A stretch of DNA of 64,000 nucleotides from the NCBI GenBank assembly GCA_965223435.1, contig CBDCWQ010000007.1:62001-126000 (forward strand), written 5' to 3'. The notes beneath the pieces were generated by a model. That model saw only the letters and a program-made list of their open reading frames with translations. It ran no database searches and was not told the DNA's origin. Every line of letters starts with the position of its first letter. Positions within the stretch are counted from its first letter, which is position 1. The stretch comes from CBDCWQ01 sp965223435 (GTDB lineage Bacteria; Myxococcota; Kuafuiibacteriia; Kuafuiibacteriales; Kuafuiibacteriaceae). The position numbers were made by a program, and so were the translations under genes. Shown here one piece after another: positions 9,745 through 18,008 of this stretch.

Positions 9745-10944
9745 ATGGATGCGAACAAAGAAGAGATGGTCCTTATCACCATTACCGGCCCGGACCGGCC
9801 GGGCATTACATCCGAGCTTACGGGTGTTCTGGCGGAAGCGAAGATTGAACTCCTCGACCTCGAGCAGGTTGTCATCCGTGGATTCTTGAACCTGCACCTG
9901 TTGGTCGGGGCATCGGAGTCTACGTCGCGCCGCGTGTTCGGAGAGCTTCTTTACAAAGCCCGAGAACTTGGCGTGCACATTGACTTTCAAGTCCGGCCAC
10001 CCGTCGTCGATTCGAACAAACAGGGTGAGTCCTGGGCGTTGACCCTTGTCAAAGAACGGATCGGTGCGCACATGATTTCGGCAGCCACTTCCGCGGTCGC
10101 AAAAAGCCACTTCAATGTGGACAAGATAGAGCGACTTTCCCGTGGGCATCTGAGTTCCATCGAGTTTATCTTGGGAGGAATAGAGGGCGCTGACCTGGCG
10201 GGCCTGCGGGAATCTTTACTCGAATTCGAAAACACCTTCAGCTGTGATGTTGCTCTTCAAAAAGAAGGACTCCTTCGCCGCTCAAAACGATTGGTGATCA
10301 TGGATATGGACTCCACACTGATCCAACAAGAGGTCATCGACGAGATTGCCCGCATATGTGGCGCCTATTCCGAAGTGGCCAGCGTCACCGAGCGGGCCAT
10401 GAACGGAGAGATTGGCTTTGACGAGGCGCTTCGAGAGCGCTGCGCAAAGCTCCGCGGTGCGCCCGCGTCCGTTTTCGAAGAAGTTTCCGCAAAAATAGAT
10501 CTGACACCGGGGGCCGAAACTTTGGTCCGCGCCCTCAAACGATTGGGTTACCGAATCGCGGTCATTTCAGGAGGCTTTATTCAAGTCGTCGAGCCCCTGA
10601 GGCAACGCTTGGGCCTGGACTATGCCTTTGCCAACGAGCTCGAGGTGAAGGATTCGCGTCTCACTGGGGCACTGGTGGGCGCTATCGTGAACAGGCAGCG
10701 AAAGGCAGACCTGCTTGAAAGCCTCGCGCAGACTGAGCGCATCGCCCTTGAGCAAACGGTCGCCATCGGGGATGGGGCCAACGATCTGGACATGCTCTCG
10801 CGAGCGGGCTTGGGGATTGCGTTCAATGCGAAGCGATCCGTTCAGGAGCAGGCGGAGTACACCTTGAATCACCGAAGGCTGGACGCGGTGCTGTTTCTTC
10901 TCGGCATCCCAGAAGATGAAGTTAGACGCCTCTTGGCGCCCTGA
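9745..10944 (+). CDS. serB: Phosphoserine phosphatase SerB with two N-terminal ACT domains
   Basis: Phosphoserine phosphatase, the last step of serine synthesis, 399 residues. Two ACT-type regulatory domains occupy roughly residues 5-80 and 95-165; the first begins ITGPDRPGITSEL. The haloacid-dehalogenase phosphatase domain follows, with the nucleophile motif DMDST (Asp187 and Asp189), ISGGF (about 275) and GDGANDLDML (about 345). The two-ACT form is known from mycobacteria and some deltaproteobacteria and suggests allosteric control by serine. The gene stands alone downstream of the hexamer array and is convergent with the GMC gene. The ribosome site before the ATG is weak (CGTGAGAC). Confidence 0.95.
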   Translation: MDANKEEMVLITITGPDRPGITSELTGVLAEAKIELLDLEQVVIRGFLNLHLLVGASESTSRRVFGELLYKARELGVHIDFQVRPPVVDSNKQGESWALTLVKERIGAHMISAATSAVAKSHFNVDKIERLSRGHLSSIEFILGGIEGADLAGLRESLLEFENTFSCDVALQKEGLLRRSKRLVIMDMDSTLIQQEVIDEIARICGAYSEVASVTERAMNGEIGFDEALRERCAKLRGAPASVFEEVSAKIDLTPGAETLVRALKRLGYRIAVISGGFIQVVEPLRQRLGLDYAFANELEVKDSRLTGALVGAIVNRQRKADLLESLAQTERIALEQTVAIGDGANDLDMLSRAGLGIAFNAKRSVQEQAEYTLNHRRLDAVLFLLGIPEDEVRRLLAP

Positions 10945-11105
10945 GTCTGCTGTTCCGAAGCGTCGTCAAGGGTCCCTTGAACCCGCACACTTGAGGCACG
11001 GGCGCCGTGAGCTGAGCTTCGGGATCATCCTTCGCTTACGTCGTGGTATACGGATAGACCGTCTGACTTGCCCGTGAGGCGAGCTATAACATGCAGTCTT
11101 TCTTA

Positions 11106-12605
11106 CTAGGCCTGTTCACCGAGCCTACGTGAAATGAGATCGGAGAGGGCCATAACCGTCGCCTGCGGGTTGACCGCGCTGGGGCTCGGAAAAATGCTGG
11201 CGTCGGCGAGGTAAATACCTTCCACGCCCCTCAGACGGCCGTATTCATCGACCGCACCGCGCGCTGGGTTCTTACTCATTCGACAAGAACCAAAAATATG
11301 ATTGGCGGTCATCGGCAGGTCTCGTATCCGAACATTCGAGTTGAGAATGGTCTCAGTGTCTCCTGCCCTGAGTTTCGGTTTGAGCCCCGGAATACCGGTG
11401 CTGACATAGCGCGCCCCCACGTTCAACAGCGCATCTGCCGCAAGCTTTGTGCCCCGAAGTACGACTTGGGTTTCGCTTTGCGGGATATTGAGGCGCACGC
11501 TCGGCATACCGTTTCGCTTTGCGCGAACATGCCCTTGAACCTTGGCCCGGTAAACGAGGGCAACCACCGTGGCATACTTGATCTCGGAAAGTGCGCGCAA
11601 AAAAGACTCCCCGATTTCGCCCCATCGAACGAATATAAGACTCGGGGGTGCCCACAAACATTCAAACTTCATGCCATGAATTTGCGGGCAAAAGGCGCCC
11701 CATCCTTGGGTAGCACCCACCCAGGGGTCTACACGTTCTTCCATGAAAGCCATGACACCAGTACCCAGGTGGGCATAGAAGCTTCCGCCGACCGTTCCGC
11801 GGGCACGGAGCCCACTTCGAAGCAAGATGACCGGCGTGTGGGTGGCGCCTGCCGCCATCACAATTCTTGGCGCTCTGACCGTGAGGGGCCCGAGCTTTCG
11901 CCGTCCCGTAGAATCAAGCACAGACCCGACGACTCCAGCGGCGCGTCCGTTTTCGAGGAGGATGCGGTCGACCTGCGCAGAAGTGAATATTTCGGCTCCC
12001 TGTTTTTCTGCCTCAGGCAAGTAATTTCTGTCGACCGATTGCTTTTTCCCTGAACTGCATCCCGTAATGCAGTCTCCGCATCCATCGCAGTCCTGGACGG
12101 CGCGAGGAAGAGGAGAACCCTTCAGGCCCGCGCGTGTGAGGGCATCACGGATGACTAGATTGCGCCTACCGAGGACCGCCATGGGTGTAGGCGTTACTTT
12201 GGTTCTCTTAAAAACGCGGTCGTAAGCGTCGTCAAGCGATGAGGTGTTCAAAAAATCCAGGCCGTCCCCATTGGCCCATTCTTGCCGTACCCAGTTCGGG
12301 AGCCTCAGCATGATGGCCGAGTTCATAACCGTACTTCCGCCCAAACATCGTCCCTGCATCGATGGTATCTGGGCACTCCCACCGATCGTTCGCAGTCCCC
12401 CCTCCCAGTAATACCGAGCAAGAAACTTGGGTGCGTCGCGCGTCATATCTTGTGCGCGCACCTGTGGTCCGGCTTCCAAAACAACCGTTTTCATTCCGGA
12501 CGATGCCAAATTGAACGCCGCCACACTCCCGCCAGCACCAGAGCCTACAACCACCGCATCTGCGTTGATTTCAACACCAGTCGGAAAGTGTGAAGCATCT
12601 AACAA
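11106..12605 (-). CDS. GMC-family FAD oxidoreductase with a four-cysteine cluster motif
   Basis: Glucose-methanol-choline family flavoprotein, about 499 residues. The N-terminal FAD fold shows VVVGSGAGGS (residues 18-27) followed by GRCLGGSTVMNSAI. The C-terminal active-site region shows ANHIFGSCRM (His near 438) and AVNPQATVMA. A ferredoxin-like C-x2-C-x2-C-x3-C at 173-183 is found in long-chain alcohol oxidase and sterol oxidase-like members. The likely start is TTG at 12605, overlapping the TAG stop of the preceding gene by several bases; no ATG lies near the FAD motif. The long-chain alcohol oxidase-like type is inferred from the Cys motif and the partner gene; the substrate is unknown. 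Confidence 0.85.
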   Translation of the reverse strand: MLDASHFPTGVEINADAVVVGSGAGGSVAAFNLASSGMKTVVLEAGPQVRAQDMTRDAPKFLARYYWEGGLRTIGGSAQIPSMQGRCLGGSTVMNSAIMLRLPNWVRQEWANGDGLDFLNTSSLDDAYDRVFKRTKVTPTPMAVLGRRNLVIRDALTRAGLKGSPLPRAVQDCDGCGDCITGCSSGKKQSVDRNYLPEAEKQGAEIFTSAQVDRILLENGRAAGVVGSVLDSTGRRKLGPLTVRAPRIVMAAGATHTPVILLRSGLRARGTVGGSFYAHLGTGVMAFMEERVDPWVGATQGWGAFCPQIHGMKFECLWAPPSLIFVRWGEIGESFLRALSEIKYATVVALVYRAKVQGHVRAKRNGMPSVRLNIPQSETQVVLRGTKLAADALLNVGARYVSTGIPGLKPKLRAGDTETILNSNVRIRDLPMTANHIFGSCRMSKNPARGAVDEYGRLRGVEGIYLADASIFPSPSAVNPQATVMALSDLISRRLGEQA

Positions 12606-13111
12606 GGTTGATGAGGTCCTTTGGCCAAATGCGGCGGCTGCGATAGAACCCCTGGCAAAACGGTGACCTTCAGTGGGTCGTCGGGGTTGTTGCAGTTCTT
12701 ATGGTGCCCAATATGCGTCAGTACTAAGGGGTGAGAAAGATACAACATGGACAGAACCGCTCGTTGGGCATCACCGACCAGTCGAAAAGGGTAAAGCGAT
12801 GACGTAGCCCACCTCTCCATCAGAGCCTGGCGCTCTTTTGGACCCATAGTCGAAAATCGGCTGAAGCGACAAAAAAGCAAAGGCATCACAAGTTCTACAA
12901 AGACAAAGAGCAATCGCAGCAAATATTGCTGCGTTTCCGGGAGTTCCTCAAGGTACTCGAGGGCGCGCTCAGTGATCGCTGTTTGGCGCCAGTCTGGCGC
13001 TCCGAAGTCGTTTGCGGGAAATAGCGTTTTTGCGCTCGCCGTGATGCAATTCACAACCGTCTTTCGGGACAGTCGGAAGAACGTTTTGTGTATGACCCCT
13101 GATGTCTCCAT
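12599..13111 (-). CDS. Small helical partner protein of the GMC oxidoreductase
   Basis: 170-residue protein directly upstream of, and overlapping, the GMC oxidoreductase. It is predicted mostly helical, with a hydrophobic stretch at about residues 63-82 (LLRLLFVFVELVMPLLF). The pattern of a small helical protein paired with a GMC flavoprotein resembles gluconate-2-dehydrogenase subunit 3-like proteins and the N-terminal helical region of fused long-chain alcohol oxidases. That assignment is inference from layout and general composition, not from a defining motif. The 7-bp overlap and the TTG start of the partner imply translational coupling. No clear secretion signal is visible. Confidence 0.7.
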   Translation of the reverse strand: METSGVIHKTFFRLSRKTVVNCITASAKTLFPANDFGAPDWRQTAITERALEYLEELPETQQYLLRLLFVFVELVMPLLFCRFSRFSTMGPKERQALMERWATSSLYPFRLVGDAQRAVLSMLYLSHPLVLTHIGHHKNCNNPDDPLKVTVLPGVLSQPPHLAKGPHQPC

Positions 13112-13403
13112 GAGTTGCTGGTCATGATTCGAAGAGTTCTGTGTATTTAACCAAGACGGGATGATCCTTCTTCGAAGCTTTCTGAAGCGATGTTGGTCCT
13201 ATAGGATTCCGGAAACAAGAGTCGGAAGCAGACCCACACGGGCTGCACTGTAGGTTGCCCTCGCCCCATGCTTACCTTGTATCTCCAATGACTCCTCAGA
13301 ACGCTATACTCATCGCTTGGTTTAAAGGTGTGTGTCCTCGCTTGCTTGAACTCCATTTGCTCGATGGGACGGGGAGGGACCATAATGGATAAGACTCCAA
13401 ACG
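13112..13403 (+). promoter_or_regulatory. Divergent promoter region; ribosome site pointing at an out-of-frame ATG
   Basis: This region separates the GMC module from the phosphodiesterase gene and must hold promoters for both. I see no reliable promoter boxes. Near its right end GGGGAGGG (13371-13378) sits at ideal distance from the ATG at 13385, which is one frame off the long downstream gene. The in-frame starts at 13404 and 13425 have no comparable site. Confidence 0.4.
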
Positions 13404-14738
13404 ATGTTCGCTCGAAAAAATTTCATGAAAGCACTATTGGCCACAAGCGCGATCCTAGCTTGGGAGGCGAACATTTCTTGGGCCGGGCAAAATTCTTCAA
13501 GCAACCTAGAGTCCAAAACCGAGATGCATCTCAGAGTACTCACACTCAACGTCTGGGGCATACCGTGGGTAACACCCTCGCGCGGCGACCGAATACATGC
13601 TGTTGCCGAGGAGGTGTCCAAACTCAAGGTCGACCTCGTTGCCATCCAAGAGGTCTGGGTAGACGAGGATGCCAAGGTCTTGGCCGATGGTTTCGCATCG
13701 ATCGGCCTTCGGCATTGCCGAAGGTTTGAGCGTGGCAAGTACGGCAACAGTGGACTTATGGTGATGTCGCGCTTCCCAATACAAAACTCTTCTTTTTACG
13801 CTTATTCACAAGGCCAACACCCTGGCATACCGTGGCACCTCGATTGGGTTGCGGGCAAAGGACTCGCGTTGGTCGAAGTGCAAACGCCGCTCGGTCATCT
13901 GGGCTTTGCAACCACACACTTACAATCGGGATATGGAACAAGAGACTATCTTGCCGTTCAAATCTCCCAGGCTGTTGAAGCAGGAGATTGGCTAAGCCGT
14001 CAGCCCAAGGAGTACAACGCCATGCCGGTCGTTCTCGGCGGTGACCTGAACTCAAAGTGGAACGGATTACCGTTTAGGGTGCTGTCCTTGGGTTCTGGCC
14101 TTTACCCGGTGGACCCCCGCTCGGGAATCGATACGGTGATGTACAAGAGTGGTTCGTTCATCTCAGTCACGCCGGTATCTCAAAAAGAAGTGCTCCTGCA
14201 TTCCGTATCCCTTCGAGACGGCAGCACCCAAAGGCTTTCTGATCACCCCGGAGTGTTGGCGGTTTTGAAGCTTGAAAAAGTAAGATCTGACCAGAACATT
14301 GCTGAACTTCAAACGGGGGAACTGTGGCCCGATCTGATGAGACGCATCGTGCCCGTTCTTCATAGCGAGCTTGAGCTTCGCGAGACGAACTTGGTGCGGG
14401 ATCGGTGCTGTGCGTTGGTTCTCATGCTTGTGGGGGCAATGGTTTTCTTGCGCCGAAGGTCGCAACGGCTGCGGCTTAGAGGCACGGTTTTCGCTTCTGT
14501 TTCCGTTTTTCCCCTAGGGGGATGGTTTCTCTACTTGGCACTGAGCTACGGGCCGGCCCACTTGGACGGCGTTCAGCAACTCCTGAAGAAAGTCCACCAG
14601 GAACAGCGTGCTGAGCGTGTCGCCCGATTCACAAAAAAGATCGTAGACTCGGCAAATATGGAAGCCCCCTGTGTCCCTACGGCCAGTGGTCCCTCCTCTT
14701 GTCTCACGCTCACCAACGCCGCGAGCACCAACCCATGA
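13404..14738 (+). CDS. Secreted endonuclease/exonuclease/phosphatase-family protein, neutral sphingomyelinase-like
   Basis: Member of the Mg-dependent endonuclease/exonuclease/phosphatase fold, 444 residues, closest in pattern to neutral sphingomyelinases. Motifs: LTLNVWGIP (about residue 46), DLVAIQEVW with the metal-binding Glu, GNSGLMVMSRFPI, GGDLNS and LSDHPGV with the catalytic Asp-His. A signal peptide is visible from the second Met at 13425 (MKALLATSAILAW...SWAG). Two hydrophobic segments, about residues 333-351 and 365-390, suggest a C-terminal membrane anchor. Start choice is uncertain: 13404 and 13425 are in frame but the strong ribosome site points to the out-of-frame ATG at 13385. 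Phospholipase activity is plausible; a nuclease role cannot be excluded. Confidence 0.82.
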   Translation: MFARKNFMKALLATSAILAWEANISWAGQNSSSNLESKTEMHLRVLTLNVWGIPWVTPSRGDRIHAVAEEVSKLKVDLVAIQEVWVDEDAKVLADGFASIGLRHCRRFERGKYGNSGLMVMSRFPIQNSSFYAYSQGQHPGIPWHLDWVAGKGLALVEVQTPLGHLGFATTHLQSGYGTRDYLAVQISQAVEAGDWLSRQPKEYNAMPVVLGGDLNSKWNGLPFRVLSLGSGLYPVDPRSGIDTVMYKSGSFISVTPVSQKEVLLHSVSLRDGSTQRLSDHPGVLAVLKLEKVRSDQNIAELQTGELWPDLMRRIVPVLHSELELRETNLVRDRCCALVLMLVGAMVFLRRRSQRLRLRGTVFASVSVFPLGGWFLYLALSYGPAHLDGVQQLLKKVHQEQRAERVARFTKKIVDSANMEAPCVPTASGPSSCLTLTNAASTNP

Positions 14739-14763
14739 AACCCATGGCCCATGAAACCCGTGG
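14732..14763. repeat. 16-bp tandem duplication across the stop codon
   Basis: CCCATGAAACCCATGG is followed directly by CCCATGAAACCCGTGG, with one mismatch. The first copy contains the TGA stop of the sphingomyelinase-like gene, so the duplication lies at its 3' end. No other copies are seen nearby. Confidence 0.75.
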
Positions 14764-15013
14764 TTCAGCTGCCCCAATCTTGTGCCTCACGCATCCTGGA
14801 GCCGAGGCCAACGCAGGTAGGCTCCGGTATCAAGCGAGCCCGTAAGGAAACGGGTGGCGACATCCGTTTAGCGTGCACAGCGGCTTAGGGAGTCGCGGAT
14901 TCTCATCCGAACAGAACATGTTACTTTGGATTCGAGGCTATGGCCTGCGGGCCCCCTAGGTGATTGCTCCGCACGGTTAGGTTGCGGTTTATATTCGGTG
15001 AAGGTGTAGCTGG

Positions 15014-16405
15014 ATGGCTCAAAGGCTTAAGATTTCACATCCTTCTGTGGGAGAGTTCGCGGTTTCTTTGGGGCCTGCCGGGGTTGTTGTTGGGCGACAC
15101 GGCGGTTCTGTAGACCTGGAGTTAAACTGGGATAGGTTGGTTTCTCGAAGCCATGGACGTTTTTGGCTTCAAAACGGTGAGATATGGTACGTCGATCTAG
15201 ACAGCGGCAATGGGAGTTGGCTTGCCGGAAAACTCCTTGACGATGCCGTTCGTTTGATGTCGGGCGACCGGATCTTGGTAGGCGATACTTATCTGACCGT
15301 AGAAACGAGGTTTAACGAAGACGAATCTGTTGACACCGGCGATGTCAATAGTGACAGCATCCAGACCGGCGAATACGCTGTGCTTCCCGCACCGAATGCT
15401 TCCAGTTCTGGCGCGAAGGCCGTCCCCCCTGGTCCACCTACCTTGGATCTCAGTGGGGTGAAGGAGTTGAGTGAGGACCTCGTTGTTCAAGACCAGGATG
15501 GTGCCGAACAAGGCTTTGTAAGACAGCATCCTCGGTTTGTCGTTTCGGGCCTCTTTGAGGTAACGCTCAAAAGTGGCGACGTGTCTCGGACGTTGCCCCT
15601 AGAAGATCTTTCACTGGGTGGTCTATTTGTGCGCACCAGCAATCCACCCGAGCTTCAAACAGAGTTCACGGTGTTTTTGGAGGGAGACCACGTTGAGGTG
15701 GAGGCACGCGCGCAAGTTGTTCGGATCGTAACCGAAGAGGAGGGAAAGAGATTGGGATGCCCACCCGGCATTGGGCTTCAGTTCGAGGATTTGGCAAGAG
15801 ACGAGGAATTGGCCCTTGAGAAGTATCTCCGCTGGATCGTGGGCAGCGTGACCGACGACCTCAAGTTTACAAGGGCCGAGTCGAAGCTTCTAAAGGCGCT
15901 CCAAACGGCAAAGAATTTTTTGGACCTGCTGGACACCAACAACCTGTATTTGGCCGTAGGTCTCACGCCCAAAGCTTCCAATACGGCGCTGCAGGCGCGC
16001 ATTGACGAGCTCCGTGAGGTTCTTCGGGTGGAAGGCCTAGATCCGACACCGCCCCAAAAAGCACGACTCGTTGCGGCCTCGAGGCAGCTGGAGCGGATCA
16101 GCAAACTCTTCAGTTCTCCCGAACGTCGACTGGTCTACGATTTTCGGAATGGGCACGAACGCGTCCTTGAGAGAATCGAGGAATCACGAGGCAAGGGTCC
16201 CCCCATTTCAGTGCTTCGTGAGGTTTGGAGTCGAGAATTTCCCGATCAGGTTCGCATTGCGCAGAACCTCAGCCGGAGGGCCTTTAGGGCGCGGCACAAC
16301 CAAGACTTTATCGAAGCGCTGATCGCTGGACGACAGGCGCTTGAGCTTGATCCCTTTTACGAGGATTTACGCAACGCGGTGGCAGCCTGGCAGACCATGG
16401 CTTAG
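15014..16405 (+). CDS. FHA-PilZ protein with a degenerate J-like C-terminal region
   Basis: 463-residue regulatory protein with no enzyme domain visible. An FHA phosphothreonine-binding domain occupies about residues 5-97, with GRHG at 27-30, SRSH at 44-47 and SGNGS at 64-68. A PilZ domain occupies about 168-275, with both c-di-GMP-binding motifs: RQHPR (170-174, RxxxR) and DLSLGG (198-203, D/NxSxxG). Residues about 310-385 look like a degenerate J domain (NLYLAVGLTP ... LFSSPERRLVYDF) without the HPD triad. The combination suggests a relay joining Ser/Thr kinase signals and cyclic-di-GMP. It stands alone; its 3' end overlaps the convergent gene by 39 bp. Confidence 0.85.
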   Translation: MAQRLKISHPSVGEFAVSLGPAGVVVGRHGGSVDLELNWDRLVSRSHGRFWLQNGEIWYVDLDSGNGSWLAGKLLDDAVRLMSGDRILVGDTYLTVETRFNEDESVDTGDVNSDSIQTGEYAVLPAPNASSSGAKAVPPGPPTLDLSGVKELSEDLVVQDQDGAEQGFVRQHPRFVVSGLFEVTLKSGDVSRTLPLEDLSLGGLFVRTSNPPELQTEFTVFLEGDHVEVEARAQVVRIVTEEEGKRLGCPPGIGLQFEDLARDEELALEKYLRWIVGSVTDDLKFTRAESKLLKALQTAKNFLDLLDTNNLYLAVGLTPKASNTALQARIDELREVLRVEGLDPTPPQKARLVAASRQLERISKLFSSPERRLVYDFRNGHERVLERIEESRGKGPPISVLREVWSREFPDQVRIAQNLSRRAFRARHNQDFIEALIAGRQALELDPFYEDLRNAVAAWQTMA

Positions 16406-17026
16406 TGCGGCCAACGAAGGTTCTTTGGTTCGTCCCAAGGCCAAGAGTAACTTGATATCAGGATGGATGTCTGGTTTTTCGGGTCGGTGCTGCCGCACCA
16501 CCTTGGCACACAAACCCACCGATGTGAGGATTTCGTCCTCTGGAACATATTCGGCGAGCCAGCGGTAGAGCAGTTCGGATGGCGCCCGATTCTGCCGCAT
16601 GACCCACAGAAGCTGCGCAAGGGCCGACGCGGCCTGCCTCAAGTCCCGGCCACGGATAACTGGCAGCAATTCGAGGGTACGCAAAACGAGCGGCCGGGCG
16701 TCTTCCACAACCGCGCGGGCGAGGGGCGCATTGCCTTGGCTAAGGGCGAGACACCGGTGATAGATGCGCCGCAGCACGAGCCGTGCTTCTACTGACTCCC
16801 CCGGCAAGTTTCGAACCTCGTTGTTTGTTGTCTGGTCTTGTGGGTCCATGTCTTCGATTGTGGGGCACTGGGCGACCTTCTGGCTGTGATTGAAACCACG
16901 GACGGCTTTTTGTCTTGAGGCCGTATCCCAAACGACGGGCATTACAGATATTTGTGCTGCCTTTTTCGATTTGTTTGTGCGCGACGTTTTGACCGAGGGC
17001 GCAAGCTTAGCGGATGACGTTGCCAC
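16367..17026 (-). CDS. Conserved-looking hypothetical protein
   Basis: 219-residue open frame convergent with the FHA-PilZ gene, overlapping its 3' end by 39 bp. The first 60 residues are basic and low in complexity; the rest is Leu/Arg-rich and probably helical (RRIYHRCLALSQGNAP, ARPLVLRTLELLPVI). I recognise no domain. The start shown is a GTG with GGA six bases upstream; a later ATG (MDPQDQTT) would remove the basic leader. It lies head-to-head with the Cys-cluster gene at 17070, leaving only 43 bp for both 5' ends. It fills an otherwise empty stretch, which favours a real gene, but this is not secure. Confidence 0.5.
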   Translation of the reverse strand: MATSSAKLAPSVKTSRTNKSKKAAQISVMPVVWDTASRQKAVRGFNHSQKVAQCPTIEDMDPQDQTTNNEVRNLPGESVEARLVLRRIYHRCLALSQGNAPLARAVVEDARPLVLRTLELLPVIRGRDLRQAASALAQLLWVMRQNRAPSELLYRWLAEYVPEDEILTSVGLCAKVVRQHRPEKPDIHPDIKLLLALGRTKEPSLAALSHGLPGCHRVA

Positions 17027-17069
17027 AAGATGTCCAGTTGTGCCGATGGTAGGCGGTGGGTTTTGAACG

Positions 17070-17717
17070 ATGGTGGAGGACAGCGACCGCTTAGCAGCAC
17101 TTTCAGAAGCCCTGGGCCTCGGCCCTCGGCCCGAGCACCGGCTCGAAGAGCTTTTTGCCCTGTACGACGAAGTCGATGCCGAAATTCAAAGCTCGACAAC
17201 TGGGCTCGAGCTTCCGTGCCGATCCGGCTGCAGTGACTGCTGCTATGAAGCTGTATTCCTAAGCGCACCCGAGTTTCTCGGTGTAGCCAGCGTCTTCTTG
17301 CGCAACCGTGCCGAACCGGAGCGCCGGACGGTTATCCAAAAGATGCGCGAGCTGTACATTCAGCATCGCGACGATATCGAGCTGCTCGAAACGATCCACC
17401 CAGGCAAAGAACGCGACGAAGTGGCCATGCGGATTCAGTTTCGCTGCCCGCTCCTGTCCGATCAAGAGCAATGCTCGGTGTACGCCGGAAGGGAGCTCAA
17501 TGCCCGCACCTTCGGGCTGACCTGGGACGCGGTCCGCGCTGAACCCTATGGTTGTGAGCGAACCCACGACCGCCTGAAAGTGCTCCCAGATAGCCCAAGA
17601 CCGCAACTGTTCGACGCGCGGAAGGCACGGGCGAACCTGGCCAAGCGCCTTCCAGGAACCGCGTTTGTGCACGTCTTTCCCTGGTGGTTTAATCAGTACG
17701 AACGGTTTTTACGTTGA
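17070..17717 (+). CDS. YkgJ-family cysteine-cluster protein
   Basis: 215-residue protein with the YkgJ-type zinc/iron-chelating cluster C-x3-C-x2-C-C at residues 50-58 (CRSGCSDCC), followed by further cysteines in FRCPLL, EQCSVY and YGCERTH. The family is widespread and described as a metal-binding cluster; its biochemical role is not established. There is no signal peptide or membrane segment, so it is probably cytoplasmic. It is followed by the reverse-strand tRNA gene, so it is likely a single-gene transcript. Family assignment rests on the Cys spacing and length. Confidence 0.8.
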   Translation: MVEDSDRLAALSEALGLGPRPEHRLEELFALYDEVDAEIQSSTTGLELPCRSGCSDCCYEAVFLSAPEFLGVASVFLRNRAEPERRTVIQKMRELYIQHRDDIELLETIHPGKERDEVAMRIQFRCPLLSDQEQCSVYAGRELNARTFGLTWDAVRAEPYGCERTHDRLKVLPDSPRPQLFDARKARANLAKRLPGTAFVHVFPWWFNQYERFLR

Positions 17718-17771
17718 CCGACGTGAAGGCTTCAGCATGGGCGCCATCACGCCTCTGTGCAAAACCTGCGT

Positions 17772-17790
17772 TGGTGCAGCATTCGCACCA
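17772..17790 (-). terminator. Possible terminator hairpin after tRNA-Arg
   Basis: Read on the minus strand: TGGTGC, loop GAATGCT, GCACCA, followed after a few bases by GGTTTTGC. It lies about 10 bases beyond the tRNA 3' end. The stem is short and the T-run is displaced, so this is only a candidate. Confidence 0.35.
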
Positions 17791-17800
17791 TGCCAACATA

Positions 17801-17874
17801 CGCGCCCACAGGGACTCGAACCCCGAGCCTTTGGATTCGAAGTCCAACGCTCTATCCAATTGAGCTATAGGCGC
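17801..17874 (-). tRNA. tRNA-Arg, anticodon TCG
   Basis: Full cloverleaf on the minus strand. The acceptor stem pairs GCGCCTA with TGGGCGC, the D stem is GCTC/GAGC, the anticodon stem TTGGA/TCCAA encloses the loop CTTCGAA, and the T arm is CGGGG-TTCGAGT-CCCTG. The anticodon TCG is at 17838-17840, giving arginine. The discriminator base is G and CCA is not encoded. It sits between the Cys-cluster gene and rlmN; no integrase or duplicated 3' end suggests use as an attachment site. Confidence 0.97.
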
Positions 17875-18008
17875 ACACGCGGGCGGGAAGCTATCAGGCC
17901 CCGCTAAGGATGGGAAGCCCGAAAAACCACCGCAGTCTTGGGAAAAGCAGCTGTCTGTAGGGCAAAGCGATTGCCAAAGCGGGTTTCAGGCGCCACCTTA
18001 CCGATCTG

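Noticed and set aside
10967..10979. CAAGGGTCCCTTG palindrome after serB considered as a terminator
   Set aside because: The arms leave a loop of one base and no T-run follows, so an RNA hairpin of this form is not feasible.
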